Assembly (NCBI RefSeq): GCF_042242105.1
Contig: NC_092031.1
Span: 20,076,162 to 20,140,161 of the forward strand
Source: Pempheris klunzingeri
Taxonomy: Eukaryota; Chordata; Actinopteri; Acropomatiformes; Pempheridae
Length of the DNA: 64,000 nt
Reading direction: 5' to 3'
Shown here: one piece after another, positions 44,401 through 56,616 of the stretch
Layout of the letters: each line of letters begins with the position of its first letter
Numbering within the stretch: the first letter of the stretch is position 1
Notes under the pieces: generated by a model
Seen by the model: only the letters and a program-made list of their open reading frames with translations
Databases searched by the model: none
Told to the model about the DNA's origin: nothing
Translations under genes and position numbers: made by a program

Positions 44401-44904
44401 CCTTTCTGAAAACGCGACCCCGTCTGCATTCTCAGTGAAATGGGTATCTACTTCTGCATGGTTTGTAAATTGTCAACATATCATTATCATACATATCAAA
44501 CAAAAGAGCAGTTTGGGATACTAGTTCCACAACTACAGATCCCATGAGGCTTTACGCTTGTCTGTTGGGAAATGTGTGTTGGTTGCCAAAGTTAAGTGGT
44601 ATTTTTACAGGTAGACACAAGAATTTAGACAGAGAAATGGGAAAGTATACTGAAAATACCAGTATTATGTCAGAAAGTCCTGCAAATGTACGCAGTAATG
44701 TTAAAATGTAAATGTCTGTACAGTTTTTTTTATTATGCTACTCTGTCTTCAGCAGTATCAATTTCTCATTATAAATCTCAATCATTCTGAGCTTACACTT
44801 GTTATTTTCCAATTAAAATGCAGATGGGCAGAGTGGCTGATTTAAAACAGCAAGCTGGCCCTATCAGCAATGAGAGGTAACAGTTCCATACAAAGGTTCA
44901 CTAC

Positions 44905-44908
<4 letters not shown>

Positions 44909-44984
<76 letters not shown>
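44909..44984. repeat. Long (CA)n microsatellite
   Basis: A pure AC run of about 76 bp, the longest in the window, just upstream of the promoter-like segment at 43.2-44.4 kb. Confidence 0.97.
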
Positions 44985-44985
<1 letters not shown>

Positions 44986-45154
44986 AGGTTATTGAGAGAC
45001 ATAAGGTTAATGCAGAAAATCACAATATGCAATTTCATCACACTGGAGGACTTGCTTCTCTCTGTGAATGTTGTACTGTTATATCGTTTGCACTGAGTGG
45101 AAACTAACTGTGGGCAGCAGCAGTATCACATAAAAACCCCACTGAGGAAGACAG

Positions 45155-45650
45155 AAGATAAAGTAAATGGTCTGTATTTGTATAGCACTTTTCTAGTCAT
45201 TTTGACCACTCAAAGTGCATCATTCATCTTTTGCACAAATTCACACACTGAAGCTATGCGTCAGGAGCAAGTTGGGGTTCAGTGTCTTGGACATGTGGAC
45301 TTGGAGGAGCCGGGGATCGAACAAGCGACCTTGACCTTGATTGATGGACGACCCGCTTTACCTCTGACAGCCACAGCCGCCCTCCTTTGGCAGCACCAAA
45401 GTTGCACAGTATCCTTCTACATTAATACTTTCACCTTTAACAATCTACATGTTGTGATTTTGGCCGGTCTGCTCTGTACATGCCACATCGATTTCCTGTC
45501 CGTCCGCCCTGGGAGGGGAGAGAAAATCCCTCCTCTGTCCGTGTTAAAAAGGTTGCTTTGGGAAGTTTCTCCTGATCTGAATCCAGGGTCTAAGGACAGA
45601 GGCTGCCGTATGTTCTACAGATTGTAAAGCCCCCTAATGCAAATGGTAAG
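45155..45650 (+). repeat. Dispersed repeat, copy 3, with attached LINE-like 3' tail
   Basis: GTAAATGGTCTGTATTTGTA, CACTTTTCTAGTCATTTTGA and CAAAGTGC match copies 1 and 2. It continues into AGTTTCTCCTGATCTGAATC, then AGGGTCTAAGGACAGAGGCT and TTCTACAGATTGTAAAGCCC, a tail type of fish LINEs. A 176-codon frame covers it but is a by-product of the repeat. Confidence 0.6.
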
Positions 45651-46196
45651 CTGTGATTTTGGGCTGCAGAAAAAAGACTGACTGAACTGAAGCCATTCAT
45701 TTTATCTGACCTTCCCTTTCAGTCATAAAGAAGGTCTTTGAACAGAAGTTTGGTTTGTTGATAATTTACAATCAGGATAACAAAGGGAAAATATGATTTG
45801 AAATGTAGTTTCTTACATATCTAAAATACACCTTATCTGGATTATTTCATTTATTTTCATATTTCAAAGTGATTGTGGCTTATGTGTTCACACACAGATC
45901 TGATCATCTGTGTTCACCACTATCAGAGACCCCTCTTACATCACATTAGATGTTAAAATACTGACAAAAAATATTTTCACATTTATTCATTCAATAGAAG
46001 GCATGTGTAAATCATTTGAAATTTAGCCTTTACTTTTACAGGACATATATGTTATGAGCATACAAACAGTTGCTACATGATATGTTATTTAGATGATAAA
46101 ACACTGCATCACTATGACAAAAAATCTAATGATGCAAATAAAAGTAAAGTTTAACTGTGAAGGCACTTTTCTAACATCAGCAGAATGCTTCTCAAT

Positions 46197-46217
46197 GGGG
46201 GGGGGGGGGGGGGGGGG
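46197..46217. repeat. G21 homopolymer
   Basis: Twenty-one consecutive G residues on the plus strand, between kctd11 and the llgl2 promoter region. It could form a G-quadruplex, and its length is likely unreliable in sequencing. Confidence 0.9.
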
Positions 46218-47446
46218 TCAAATTGGAGGCCTATAAAGCGGAATTAATCTGCTGTGCTCATTTTGCAGAGCTGTTGACACAGGTCAGGACAGACTGAGAG
46301 CCCGAGCCCCCTCCGAAGGAGTTGTGACATAGAAAGTCGGGTTTCCATTGTATCGCTCCTGTTGAGGAAAAAATACACACACACACACACACACAGTGTA
46401 TTAAACCACCTTCAGCCAGTAGTACATTTTAAAAACAAATAACCAAACCTGCGAGCTGAGCAGTGAGGCTGTATGTGAGCATAATGTGAATACCCTGCAT
46501 GAGTAAAAGGGCTGCAGAGCCCTTCATGCTCCTCACATCTCTAGGAGGGAAGTTCAGAGAGGGAGCAAGAGGAAAGAGCCGCTGGGTTTATTTTCACAAA
46601 CAGATACCTTTCCTCTCCAGCCGAGACACTTCTTTTCCTCCTCCACACTTCCTTTACTACCACTTCCTCCAGACTATAATTACACATGCGCTCAGTCCAT
46701 AACTCATCTGATTCGATCATTCAAAGGGGCCAACGGACAAAGACCCTCCCAAAAGGGAACAGTTACTTTAATTAATCATGAAGTACTGTGAATAAGCACA
46801 TTTTGATGTGTGCGTGCACATTCTTTCACTAGACAGTAGAAGAGAAGAAAGATTAATTATCCAAGATTCATTATCCAAGTCTAACTACATTTTCAGATAT
46901 CCTGTCATTTATGCCAGAACTTTACCTTCCAACCAAAACTGTCAGTAAAATATGAACTAAACGAGAGACAAAATGTAACTATGTTTTTGGTCTAAGGCTG
47001 AATTTGCAGTTAATTACAGCACGTGGCCACTGGGCCTACAACTACACCTCCTTTGGTAAATGATACCATTTAAAGGAAAGCCTACCAGGCAGCAGGAGAC
47101 GCTCTAGTGCGGGGCTACCTTGTGACCAACCTATCAGCGGCAGGTCACACCTAAACCTAACCAATCAGAGGCAGGCCTTCGCACAATGTGGGTGGAAGGG
47201 AAAAAAAACCCAAAACGTTTGAAAAATGTCTCTGAAAAACCAAGATCGTGATGGCAAAAATACCAAAACTCAGACCTGAAGGTTTCAAAATGATTTTAGT
47301 AGATTACAAAGTTAAACATTACCCAAAAAAGTTTTGAATAAAGAAATGACATTGTAAGGATAACTAGCTGAGTAGTGACTAGAAAGAACCATCCACTGTT
47401 CATCATCTTGCCATGTGCTGGTGCTTCTGTGTTCTCTGCCCAGAGC

Positions 47447-48914
47447 TCAGCACTTGATGAGCCGAAGCGAGGTGCAGTTCAGAATTTCCGCTGGATCGGG
47501 AGACACCAGGTCAACCTTGAAGCCTTCAGCCAGAGACACCTTCAGCAGCTCCTCCACAAACCCCTGCATGTCTGTGATGTCACAGGGGCTCCAGTGCATG
47601 TTCATGATGTCATCTGACGGTGTGACCTCAGGGTTAGAGACAGTTAGACCGCGGTAGCGCTGCTTGTCGTACTGGTCCTGCGGGAGTTCGTCGGGCCTCG
47701 GCACCCACTCCAGTTTCAGCCTGCTCTGTCTCGGGTTGCATGGATGAGGGCTAATGAGACCCTGGGATGTTCTGTAGGAGAAGCGCTCACAAAGCAGAGC
47801 CAGGAAGGCCCTCCAGGTACAAAAGAGGTCAACTGTGAAGGCTCGCACGGAGCACGTGCGGAGCTCGTAGTTCTCTGGACCATGCCGTAAGTTAAAGTGG
47901 AGGACGCGGACCTGGAGTGAGAGGGCAGTATATGCTGACTACATATTCTCCAGAGTTTACACAACAAAGAGCTGGTCTTTCCATGTCTCTGAATACACAC
48001 ACAAACACACACACGACACACACGACACACACACACTTTGCCCCTACCTGTTTATACACTAAACATTAGTTCAGAACAATTTTACAAAACAATTCATTCC
48101 TACTCTAGAAACTTTCAATTTAAGATATTGTACAAAATAACTTTAACATTGAATAGTCATCCTTATGTACATAATGCAGTGAGGAAGAGGAAGACCAGTT
48201 GCATTTGTTTTTCTATTGTCTATATGTTGCAGGTCTGTGGAGAATATTCATTGGAGTTCTACATTTAAACATTCTGTTTGGGGTTCTGGATTAAAAAACT
48301 GTCCCCAGATATTCAAAACTCCCTAACCCAGATTATTATTATTATTATTATTATATTTACTTGATTTTACTCTCATATTTAAACTCCACATTCATTCAGA
48401 TGAAGGCGTTTGAATGATTGACTTGCCCCATCCTACAGGTAGCTCTTGCATGGGGCCTGACTTGACTGACTGTGCACTGATCTAACTTTAAAACACATAC
48501 CTTGGAGTCAACATTCACCATAATCATGGCTCCCAGCGGCCCTCCTCTCAGGCTGAGAGGCACCGATGCCTCGTAGCGCTGGATCTCCTCCAGTAGGGGG
48601 CGTATCTGGAAAAAATCGGCCTCTCTCTGAAGCAGTGCCAGCTCTGAGAAGCGATCGGGCAGGTCCAGGGAGCTGGAGCGCAGGTAATTCAGGATGTACC
48701 TGAACACTTTACCATCGCGGTCTATGAAAACGTTTCCTCTGTTATCTCTAAGCACAGGCATCTGTCCAGTGAACATGGCTCCTAGCATCGAGTCCCGGCA
48801 GCGTGTCAGAGTGTCCAGGGTTGTAGTGTAAATTTCTCCACCGACGTTCAGTGACACTGGGTCCTGGAGGGAGTTCCTGTTGCTGATGTTGTCCGGTGAG
48901 TTGAGGTTCAGCAT
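47447..48914 (-). CDS. kctd11: BTB/POZ domain protein KCTD11-like
   Basis: A substrate adaptor for Cullin-3 ubiquitin ligases; mammalian KCTD11 (REN) restrains Hedgehog signalling by promoting HDAC1 turnover. Two exons, 48914-48501 (138 codons) and 47911-47447 (154 codons plus TGA), join in phase 0 to 292 residues. The BTB/T1 fold spans about residues 18-113: VSLNVGGEIYTTTLDTLTRC, then FIDRDGKVFRYILNYLRSSS and READFFQIRPLLEEIQRYE. The C-terminal half has HGPENYELRTCSV, LEWVPRPDELP, GFVEELLKVSLAEGFKVDLV and SPDPAEILN, which match KCTD11 rather than KCTD6 or KCTD21. The BTB start here is complete, whereas the commonly annotated short human KCTD11 lacks its beginning. AATAAA (minus) at 46592-46587 is a possible poly(A) signal. 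Confidence 0.85.
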
Positions 48915-49099
48915 CTTGAATGCAAAGCTGGGTTTCTTATGATCCAGTCAACCTTCTCTGATTTTGTTGTTGTGAGCACAAGGATCCTTTTGCCCTGGTC
49001 AGGAATGCTGAGGACCGAAGGATGTGGAGGCTTCAAGTGTTTCTTTTGTTTCTGACAGTTTCCTCTGACAGCCACAGGGTACGGCCGGGATATGGCCAA
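48908..49099 (-). other. Upstream ORF overlapping the kctd11 start codon
   Basis: A 63-codon minus-strand frame ends at a TGA that overlaps the kctd11 ATG (shared ATGCTGA at 48914-48908). If it is in the mRNA it would be a translational control element by termination-reinitiation. It has no protein-family resemblance, and it may instead lie in promoter or intron sequence. Confidence 0.3.
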
Positions 49100-49430
49100 G
49101 TTAGGAAAGATGCGGGGAAATCTGCCAAGTCGGCTTCCAAAGCTGGAGATTTATAAAAACAGAGTTTCAAACCTATCGAAGGCTGCTGCTCTTTTTCTTC
49201 TTACTGTGGCTTCGAAGCAAATATGTCATCCACAGTAATGCAGGTGTTTTTTCTGGGGTCAAGTTTACATCGCTGTTGATGTATCTCCTGTGGGATTCAG
49301 GCCTACAGTCTGACTGTGTTAAAGCACAAAGGCAGCAGGGCCACAGTGACCAGACAAGCATGCTAATAACTGGACACTTCTGGCTCCGTCTCCACGAAGC
49401 TTGCTTTTATTCTCAGCTCATACCCCCTGA

Positions 49431-49498
<68 letters not shown>

Positions 49499-49499
49499 A
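49431..49499. repeat. Compound (TC)n(AC)n microsatellite
   Basis: About 43 bp of TC repeat with one interruption, passing directly into about 26 bp of AC repeat. It lies between kctd11 and galk1. Confidence 0.95.
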
Positions 49500-49509
49500 G
49501 AGGAGCTGT

Positions 49510-51360
49510 CTGAGCAAGACACAGGGGACTGGGCAATTTGTCTGAAATGCCCCCCTTAAAGTGACAGCCAGAACACTGAAAAGTACTTTCTATACCCTGT
49601 GAACGAACGAACAACGTCCTCAGACACTTTTCATCTCAAATACCCATTGGAATGCAAAGATTTTCCAGAGAACAGAATACATACAGAAAAAGTTCAATCC
49701 CAAAACTTAACGACAGCAAAACTGACTTGCTGACCCTGCTGGATGATGCTGTGGATGATAATAATGAAGGTTAATAGTTGAAGTCCACTAGTGCTTCTAC
49801 CATTATCACTACTACTCCCACTACCAGCACTACTAACAACACTACTATTTCTACCACTACTACAACAAACATGACCCAGAGCAGCAGAGTGACAGAGAGA
49901 TATAGGGCTTGGAAGGATGAATCCTGGTTTGTTAAAGCTGCATCCATGAAAGACTAAAAATAAAAAAAGCATTTGCTGACTGGCAGGTGTAATATTACTA
50001 TGAAGCTAAAGGGCTTGGAGGTCATGTGCTTTCACAGCCTCACCAAGTGTGAATTTCATCAACGACAACTATTACGAAAAATATTAATTTAAAAATATGA
50101 ATATATTATATATATAATAAAAACTAGACTAAAACCAAAGATGGGCACAGACACATCAAAAGGTGTCTTGTTACAGATTACAATAGAATGTCTGGTCATC
50201 AAATGTATCCAAATAAAATACCAAATATTGATGTGAGAAAATGTGTTTAAGTAAATACATGTCATTTGAAAAGTTCAGAGCCAATGGCCCACTGATGAAC
50301 GCTCTTGTATTTGCAGTATTCTTTGGCATTACAAACGGAGCATTGAGTCGAGATGTCTGGAAACATCACAAGCGGCGTCCATCACCCAGAGAGGGTTAGA
50401 AGCAGTGTGCTGTTTTCTTTGCCGAGTTCTGATTAAATGGTTACTACGGCCAAACAAGAGGAAAAGATGACTATGATCACTACAGACAACGAAGCTTCAA
50501 AACTAAAGAATTAAGAATGCTGTCTGGATCTCTGTCAGTGTGGTCCAAAAACACAGGCGCTGCTCGTTGCCAGAGACGCCGCCAAAGACAACTGAATAGA
50601 TGTTCCAGATCACTACTTCAGGTTACTTTACTCATCCATAAGGATTGATGGCAGAATCAATAATCTCACTGATGTGTCCCATGTGACGTCTGACCACAAG
50701 ATGCCCCTGTTCCAGGCTGCTGAGTGTGTCTCTCACATTAGCTGCTTTGCTAACGTGACTTGCACCAAACACCAAAGCACCTTCTTTCCTCAAGCTGTTG
50801 GTCACAAGGAACACAAATGAAGTTCATCATGAGTGCATTGCTGGACCAGACGGGCAGACGGATTCGTCATGTGATTCACTTGCATTTACCCAAAAACCCG
50901 GATTAGGCTAATCATTCGTACCTAACCCTAAAGCTGTGGATAGAAAATCCGTCTAATGGGAGAATACAATGACACAATAACTAATGTATTTTAAGTATAG
51001 CTCTTGGTATTTTGTTACAACTTACATCTTATTCTCTTCCGTCAAGCAAAATACAAATTCCGAAAGAAGTACTTTGCAATTAAATCAAAACACATTCTTT
51101 CTCATACTGCATACCGATCTTTTAAGCCTCTTTCTGAATGATCTGTCTCTTTAAGGCCCCCCTCCCGGAGAAGCTCAGTCTGCTCTGATTGGTCAGTTCC
51201 CACAAGCCTGAGCAGTTGAAATTAATTAATGGAAGGCTTGCCTGATAACATATCTGTTTGCCTCTCCCAGCTTTCCATACATGGATGTAAAGTTTTATCT
51301 GTTGATGATCATCCTGCTCATTTACATTCAGCACACATGATCTAAGTATATAGAGTGTGT
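49510..51360. other. Region expected to hold the last galk1 exon; none recognised
   Basis: The final galactokinase exon (about 22 codons, family core TFYLS or TFYVS) should lie here, on the minus strand. No acceptor followed by such a sequence was found. There is AT-rich sequence with a TATATATA patch near 50105-50120 and no repeat of note. A minus-strand AATAAA lies at 49411-49406. Confidence 0.5.
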
Positions 51361-51364
51361 TAAC

Positions 51365-54309
51365 CTGTATGTGGAGTATAGTCCTGTCAATGGCGTGGGC
51401 CTGCAGCAAGGTCACAGTGCATCCACCGAATCCTCCACCCGTCATCCGGCTGCCAAACACTCCCTCCACCTCCATGGCTGCAGAGACAAGCTCGTCCAGC
51501 TCCCTGCAGCTCACCTCGTACAGGTCTCTGACACAGCAGGGACATTCAGTTAGCACACCCGTCTCATTCTGCCCTAAACACTGACTCCAGGTCACACAGA
51601 TGTGAAACTGTACCTCAGGGAGTTGTGGCTTTCCACCATAAGCTTGCCAAACTCTCTGTAGGCTCCTCTCTTCAGGGCCTCAGCGGCTCGGACTGTTCTT
51701 TCTATCTCCTCAATGACGTGACGAGCTCTTCCATACGTTACGTGATCCAGTCTGTCTCTTGCCTCTGAAATGATAGAGGAGTCAAAACATATAGTGTTTT
51801 CTTTTTTAGTCAAAAGATCTGCTCAGCACATCAAATGTTGTGTTCATGTCTTCATTTTGAGGAAAAAACAAATCCAAAAGGGACAAAGTTTTTTTTGCAC
51901 ATAGCCAATCAGGACATTTACTTTAAGATAAGATAAGATAAAATAAGATAAGATAAACCTTTATTGGTCCCACATTGGGGAAATTTGCAGCAGCAAAGAA
52001 CAAGAACAAGAGTGCAAACATAAACTGTACTTTCATAGAGGTAACCACTACTACCACGACTACCACAGTCAACATCTTGCACCTTGTATTGTTAAAAGCT
52101 AACAAACACATATCCTGAGGGGACGGTGCAGCTGCTAGTGCCACTTAGCAGAAGCTAGTTAGCTCTTCACTGTACTCAACTGTCTAGCTTCAAATGTCCC
52201 TGATGCAGAAAAGTGAGATTGTATTCTCTTTCTTCAGTACCGGTGCTAATATTTGCTGTCTGTCCTCTGCCTTGCAAGCCTCCACATCCTCCCGTTTACA
52301 TTCTGTCTCTTCGTGCCACTGTTGACTCATTTAGCAGTGAAAGATTCCAGAGACTCCACAGTCCAAGAGTCTAAAGGGACATTTCTGGCTGCATCTCAAA
52401 AAAGAAAAAAAAAGCATTAAAGCTTTGGCGACAGTGGTGTTGAACTTTGCACAGAGACAGGCTCGCTGTTTCCCCTGCTCCCTGTCTTTATGCTAAGCTA
52501 AGCTAACCACATCTGTGCCTCATGCATAGACACACAGAGTGATATTCATTTTCAAAAAGAGTGTAAAGGTATTTCAAAAAATGTGGAGAGAGAATAGCAC
52601 TGGATTACTGGAGCAGAATAAATAGGAAGTGAGGGCAGGTGAGAATGACATCAACTTTAAAAACTATACTTCATACCCTCCAGGTCCTTCATGGTAGCAT
52701 TTCTGAGACTGTCCTTTCCCAGGACGGAGGCAGCCTCCTCACACTGTCTGCGTCTCACTAGATACTCGCTGCCCACCAGAGAGTGCTTCACATTGGAGTT
52801 GGTGATGAGAATGACCAGGCCTGGGTCTGCCAGAGGGATAGGGGTGACTTCCAGGGAACTGAGAGAAGAAGTGCACGACAGATAATGGTGGATGTGTTTG
52901 AAGACGTTTTACTGAAACATGCCAACAGTAACAAAGAAGAGACAGAACCACAGAGACTCTTGATTGATGTGCTCTCGTTGAATGGTGACAGTACCTGCAG
53001 TCAATGAGCAAAGCATGCCCCTCCCTGCCAAGAACAGACACAAGCTGATCCATAATACCACAGGGGACATTGGCATGAGTGTGTTCTGCCTGCTGACAGG
53101 CTACTGCTTTGGACACCTTGTCTCCATCATCTGTGGATAAAGGACAAAGATATACAATGCTCCATATCAACAGTTATTTAATCAGTTAGTCCATTTCTCC
53201 AAGACATCAGTTTGCTGATGTGTCCATTTATGAGCCTTTCTTTAAAAATCGCTGGACTTCATCTATCTCTGATATAATATATTGCACGCTCAATGTCAGA
53301 GTCACAGCGGTCTGACTGTGGTCTCTGGAATCAGACTCTGACCTGGCTTGAGTTGCTGCAGGAATGTGTAGAAAGCCACCTCCAGAGCGGCAGAGCTGGA
53401 CAGACCTCCTCCCAGGGGGACGCTGCTGGCTATCACCGCCCTGAAGCCCGGGACAGGAGGAGCTGAGGCGCAGAACACACAGAGAGTGCACAGTAAATAA
53501 AATCACCCTGGGGTGTCCAAACAAGGCAGGGTGGGAGAACTTCTGCTCAACATACTCTCTCATCCACTTCGATAGGACGTGATTCACTACATGAGGTGCT
53601 GTTCAAAGTAATATATCTTCTGTGGATATTTTGTTTACCCCTATAATGCTGTATGACGCCCTTCACATAGTTTGCCCAGCTGGGTAACCCTGGCGACAGC
53701 GGTGATCCATCACTGGGCAGGCTGAAGTCCACCCTCCGAGGCTGGTCAGCATCCTCACTCGCTGTTACCACGGTAACGTCCAGACCAGTGGTTTGACCCC
53801 CGACCACCACAGTCACCAGGGGCAGCGCCTGGCTCGGCAAACACAAACACATGCAGCTGGTGGTTATCTCTCTGTCACAGAGGAAATATGTTGCCAAACT
53901 CCATTTAATGATTCAGGAAGCAGAAAGTTTCTTGTTTATTAACTCTGGTCCTCGTGCCAGGCCGGACAGCAACACAAGCTGCATTTTGAAGGACTGTTTG
54001 TTGCTGGGTGCTCTGACTTCTTCCCAGTGGTGTCACGTGAAAAACACCTCCCCCAACACATGAATCACATTTAGTAACATTCCACTGTCCACCTAAATCA
54101 CATTGGTCAGCTGTTCGCCACCGAGTGAGCAGTCAGAGTTTTACCATTGGCAGCACAAAGCCCTGGTTGTAGTCGGTGTGCTCCCCTATCAGGTTGACCC
54201 TCCCAGGAGCACACACCGCCGTCTGAGGAGCCTCTTCCCCGAACACCTGCGCATACAAGCGGCGAGCAGCCGCAACCAGCTCGGGCACAGGTGGGAATGG
54301 AGCGGCCAT
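51365..54309 (-). CDS. galk1: Galactokinase (last exon not found)
   Basis: Phosphorylates alpha-D-galactose with ATP to galactose-1-phosphate, the first step of the cytosolic Leloir pathway. Seven exons join to 369 residues: 54309-54145, 53828-53639, 53462-53343, 53130-52995, 52858-52677, 51764-51614, 51527-51365. The galactokinase signature [15 protein letters not shown] is at 36-50, the GHMP ATP-loop [14 protein letters not shown] at 133-146, the catalytic Asp in CGIMDQ at 186 and the third GHMP motif [17 protein letters not shown] at 340-356. Numbering falls exactly on that of human GALK1 (392 residues), so only about 22 C-terminal residues are missing. The exon 7 donor CATACAG followed by GTTAAC looks functional. 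GALK1 rather than GALK2 is indicated by the overall match and the 17q25-type synteny with llgl2. Confidence 0.92.
51921..52145. repeat. AAGATAAGATA-headed dispersed repeat
   Basis: A run of GATAA units (about 51924-51956) leads into CCTTTATTGGTCCCACATTGG and GGAAATTTGCAGCAGCA. This is a common fish dispersed repeat terminus. It lies in the galk1 intron between exons 5 and 6. Confidence 0.55.
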
Positions 54310-54495
54310 TGAGCACCAGACGACTGTGGCCGTTAGTTTGAGCAGGAATTATATGAGTGACAGCCGAGGGGACGTCAGGACACCGACATACAAGGTGGCT
54401 GTGATAAACTGAGTTGTAGAGAAGCTGTTGGTTCCTCCTGACATGTCAGGTGCTTTTTACTTCCTGGTGGCGTGGCCAAAAGATGCTGGAGCTCT

Positions 54496-54521
54496 GATTG
54501 GTGGGAAGACGTCACGTGACC
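54496..54521 (-). promoter_or_regulatory. galk1: galk1 proximal promoter: CCAAT box and GTCACGTGAC palindrome
   Basis: About 190-210 bp upstream of the galk1 ATG, the minus strand has CCACCAATCAGAG (CCAAT box in gene orientation) next to the perfect 10-bp palindrome GTCACGTGAC at 54511-54520. This is an E-box matching USF/MITF/TFE-type (CLEAR) sites, overlapped by GACGTCA-like sequence. The spacing suits a TATA-less promoter. Function is inferred, not shown. Confidence 0.5.
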
Positions 54522-54814
54522 GAGGAGCTCGCTCTTTGGGCTGCTGAACGGGGACAGAGTTCTCCACAAGGATCCCCGATCAAAGATAGACATTTTCTGG
54601 AAACACAGTCGTGTTCTGGGGGAGGAGGGGGCCACTGTGTGCCGGTGGGGCAGGACACAGGCTGGAAAACTAGAGTAATGGCGGCGCCTGCTGGCCGCTG
54701 TTCAAACACTCACTGCCAGATGGAAAACAGATATGTGAGGAATCATTAGAGGGTGCTCTTCATGGATGTTAGCGGCGGTGGAGTGCACCTCTGGCAGTTT
54801 TACTTCAAGATGTG

Positions 54815-55185
54815 TCAATACCACAGAATCTTTTCATGCCATTCATGTATCAGGCCCTACATACAGAGGGCACTCTGGACCTCGTCTTTACTCTTGGTTT
54901 GAATGTTAATGTCATATACTCCAAGGATCTCATCAGAGTATCACTTATCACAACTGTATTTTATTTGAATCATCCTTTTAACCTAGACCCCTCGCCCTGC
55001 TGCCGTGTCAGTGGCTTGTGCATCCTAAATGCTCATTCTGCTCAGGCCCATTGTGTCTCATGCAGGGATAGAAATGCTTATTAATGCTTTTGTGTTGTTG
55101 TGCCTTGACTACTGTAACTCCCTTTTCATCTGCCTCAGCAAAACCTCCCCAGGTCGTCTACAAACAGTCCTTTACCTCTTCTCAT
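54815..55185 (+). mobile_element. Degraded LINE fragment (endonuclease end and reverse transcriptase piece)
   Basis: The plus strand reads LHTEGTLDLVFTLGLNVNVI, the end of a LINE endonuclease domain. Then, in another frame, come LDYCNSLFICLSKTSPGRLQ and TV, a hallmark of L2/Rex-type reverse transcriptases. The parts between are deleted. It lies between galk1 and plcd3. Confidence 0.7.
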
Positions 55186-55199
55186 GAAATGATTGTGAC

Positions 55200-56610
55200 A
55201 ATGTGATTTATTCTTGATAAATAAAGTGTATATCTTCTCAACTTTATTGATCAAACTCTTCCAAACACATCACAGTGAAACTTAAACCACAGTTAACCTT
55301 TGTAAACTGTGTATTCAGGCTTTAACTAAATTGGGGTTATTGAACAATTATTCCAACTTTATGGGCAGCAGTGTAGATAAAGTTGCTTACTAACTTCCCA
55401 CCAATGGTTCTGCTCCTCAGTGTTTTTGTTCTGAGATTACAGTGGTCTATATTCAGCATAACTATACCAGGGCCAGTGTGTGTTCATGTGAAGTGCCTCA
55501 AATGTCTAATATAGCCAGAGCTTCCTTCCAGCCCAGGCTGTGGAACAGCCCTCTGCTGTTATTTCATCTTCGTTTTGAGACAAAAGAGTTCTTTTCATTT
55601 TCTTAAATTTCAATGACGTGTTTTTTGGATTCCAGGATTGTGTTTTTGTTTGGTTTGGAATTAGTTTATAGAGTAAAATACACTATAAATACATAGGTAG
55701 TCAAATAAAATAGAGGCTACATACTAAAATAGAGTACTATGTTGGTATGTTACTACGTAGAAAAGAAACTACAGGACAGGTGCATTCCTGTAACTGCACA
55801 GTACATTACACTGTAGACCTACAGGGAGGTGTATCTCACTATATTTCTACATTATAGGATCAAACTGTTACTGTATTAAAAGAGAGGTCAGTCTGTGCTA
55901 CTTCATTACCACAGGTATATGTAGGTATTTATTCTTCAGAAGGGCACTGCACTTCGCTGGACTCTAAATCTCTGAACTTCTCATGTTTTGTTTTTGTCTT
56001 CCTGTGCCCAATGGTCACCACCTGAACACATGTCTTCTTTCTACAGCCTCCCACTGTCATTAGGCCTATTAGTGGTGGTGTTGACCATAAATACTGGTAT
56101 TGACCACATGTCCTTGATCAAGGCAGTCGGTGAGGTCAAGATTAGTTTTGTTACCAGAAGTTGTGTCATGTTGAAGGCACAGAGAACATCTTAACATATA
56201 CCAGCACCATAGACTGTTCATATGCGGTCTATGAACAGCATGTGGAGTGTGGCCCCCCCTGATGGTCACCGTCCCACCCAGCATTAAACGCTCTGCCGGT
56301 CAAGAACACTGATTCAATCTGGAAATAAAAGCCTGATTGTCTATCAGCGTTAATGCTACATGACTCCGAGTTGAAAAATAGGAGCAGCAGTTGTCATGGG
56401 TGCCTGGTTGGATGGAAATGAATAAAGAAGGTGCTCACCATCATCTACTGGTGAATGTTTAAACACAAGTTTGCTCTTTAGTCACTCAGGTCAGCAGCTA
56501 AATGTGAAAACTGACATGACAAATTGAATTATACAGATTAAAAGTGTTTTGGAGAGAGCTTCTATATGACGATGATGATGATGATCAAAAGACATATCCA
56601 CATACTTTCA
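55200..56610. other. Intergenic DNA between the plcd3 3' end and galk1
   Basis: AT-rich, without a recognisable exon or RNA gene. The small open frames here have no family resemblance. Confidence 0.45.
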
Positions 56611-56616
56611 CAATGT

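Noticed and set aside
45097..45627. 176-codon plus-strand ORF near the llgl2 promoter region
   Set aside because: It lies almost wholly within a dispersed repeat plus LINE-type tail that also occurs elsewhere in the window.
50185..50205. QTFYCNL-stop on the minus strand as the missing galk1 last exon
   Set aside because: It resembles the TFYLS motif only over three residues, has no splice acceptor upstream, and lacks the rest of the C-terminus.
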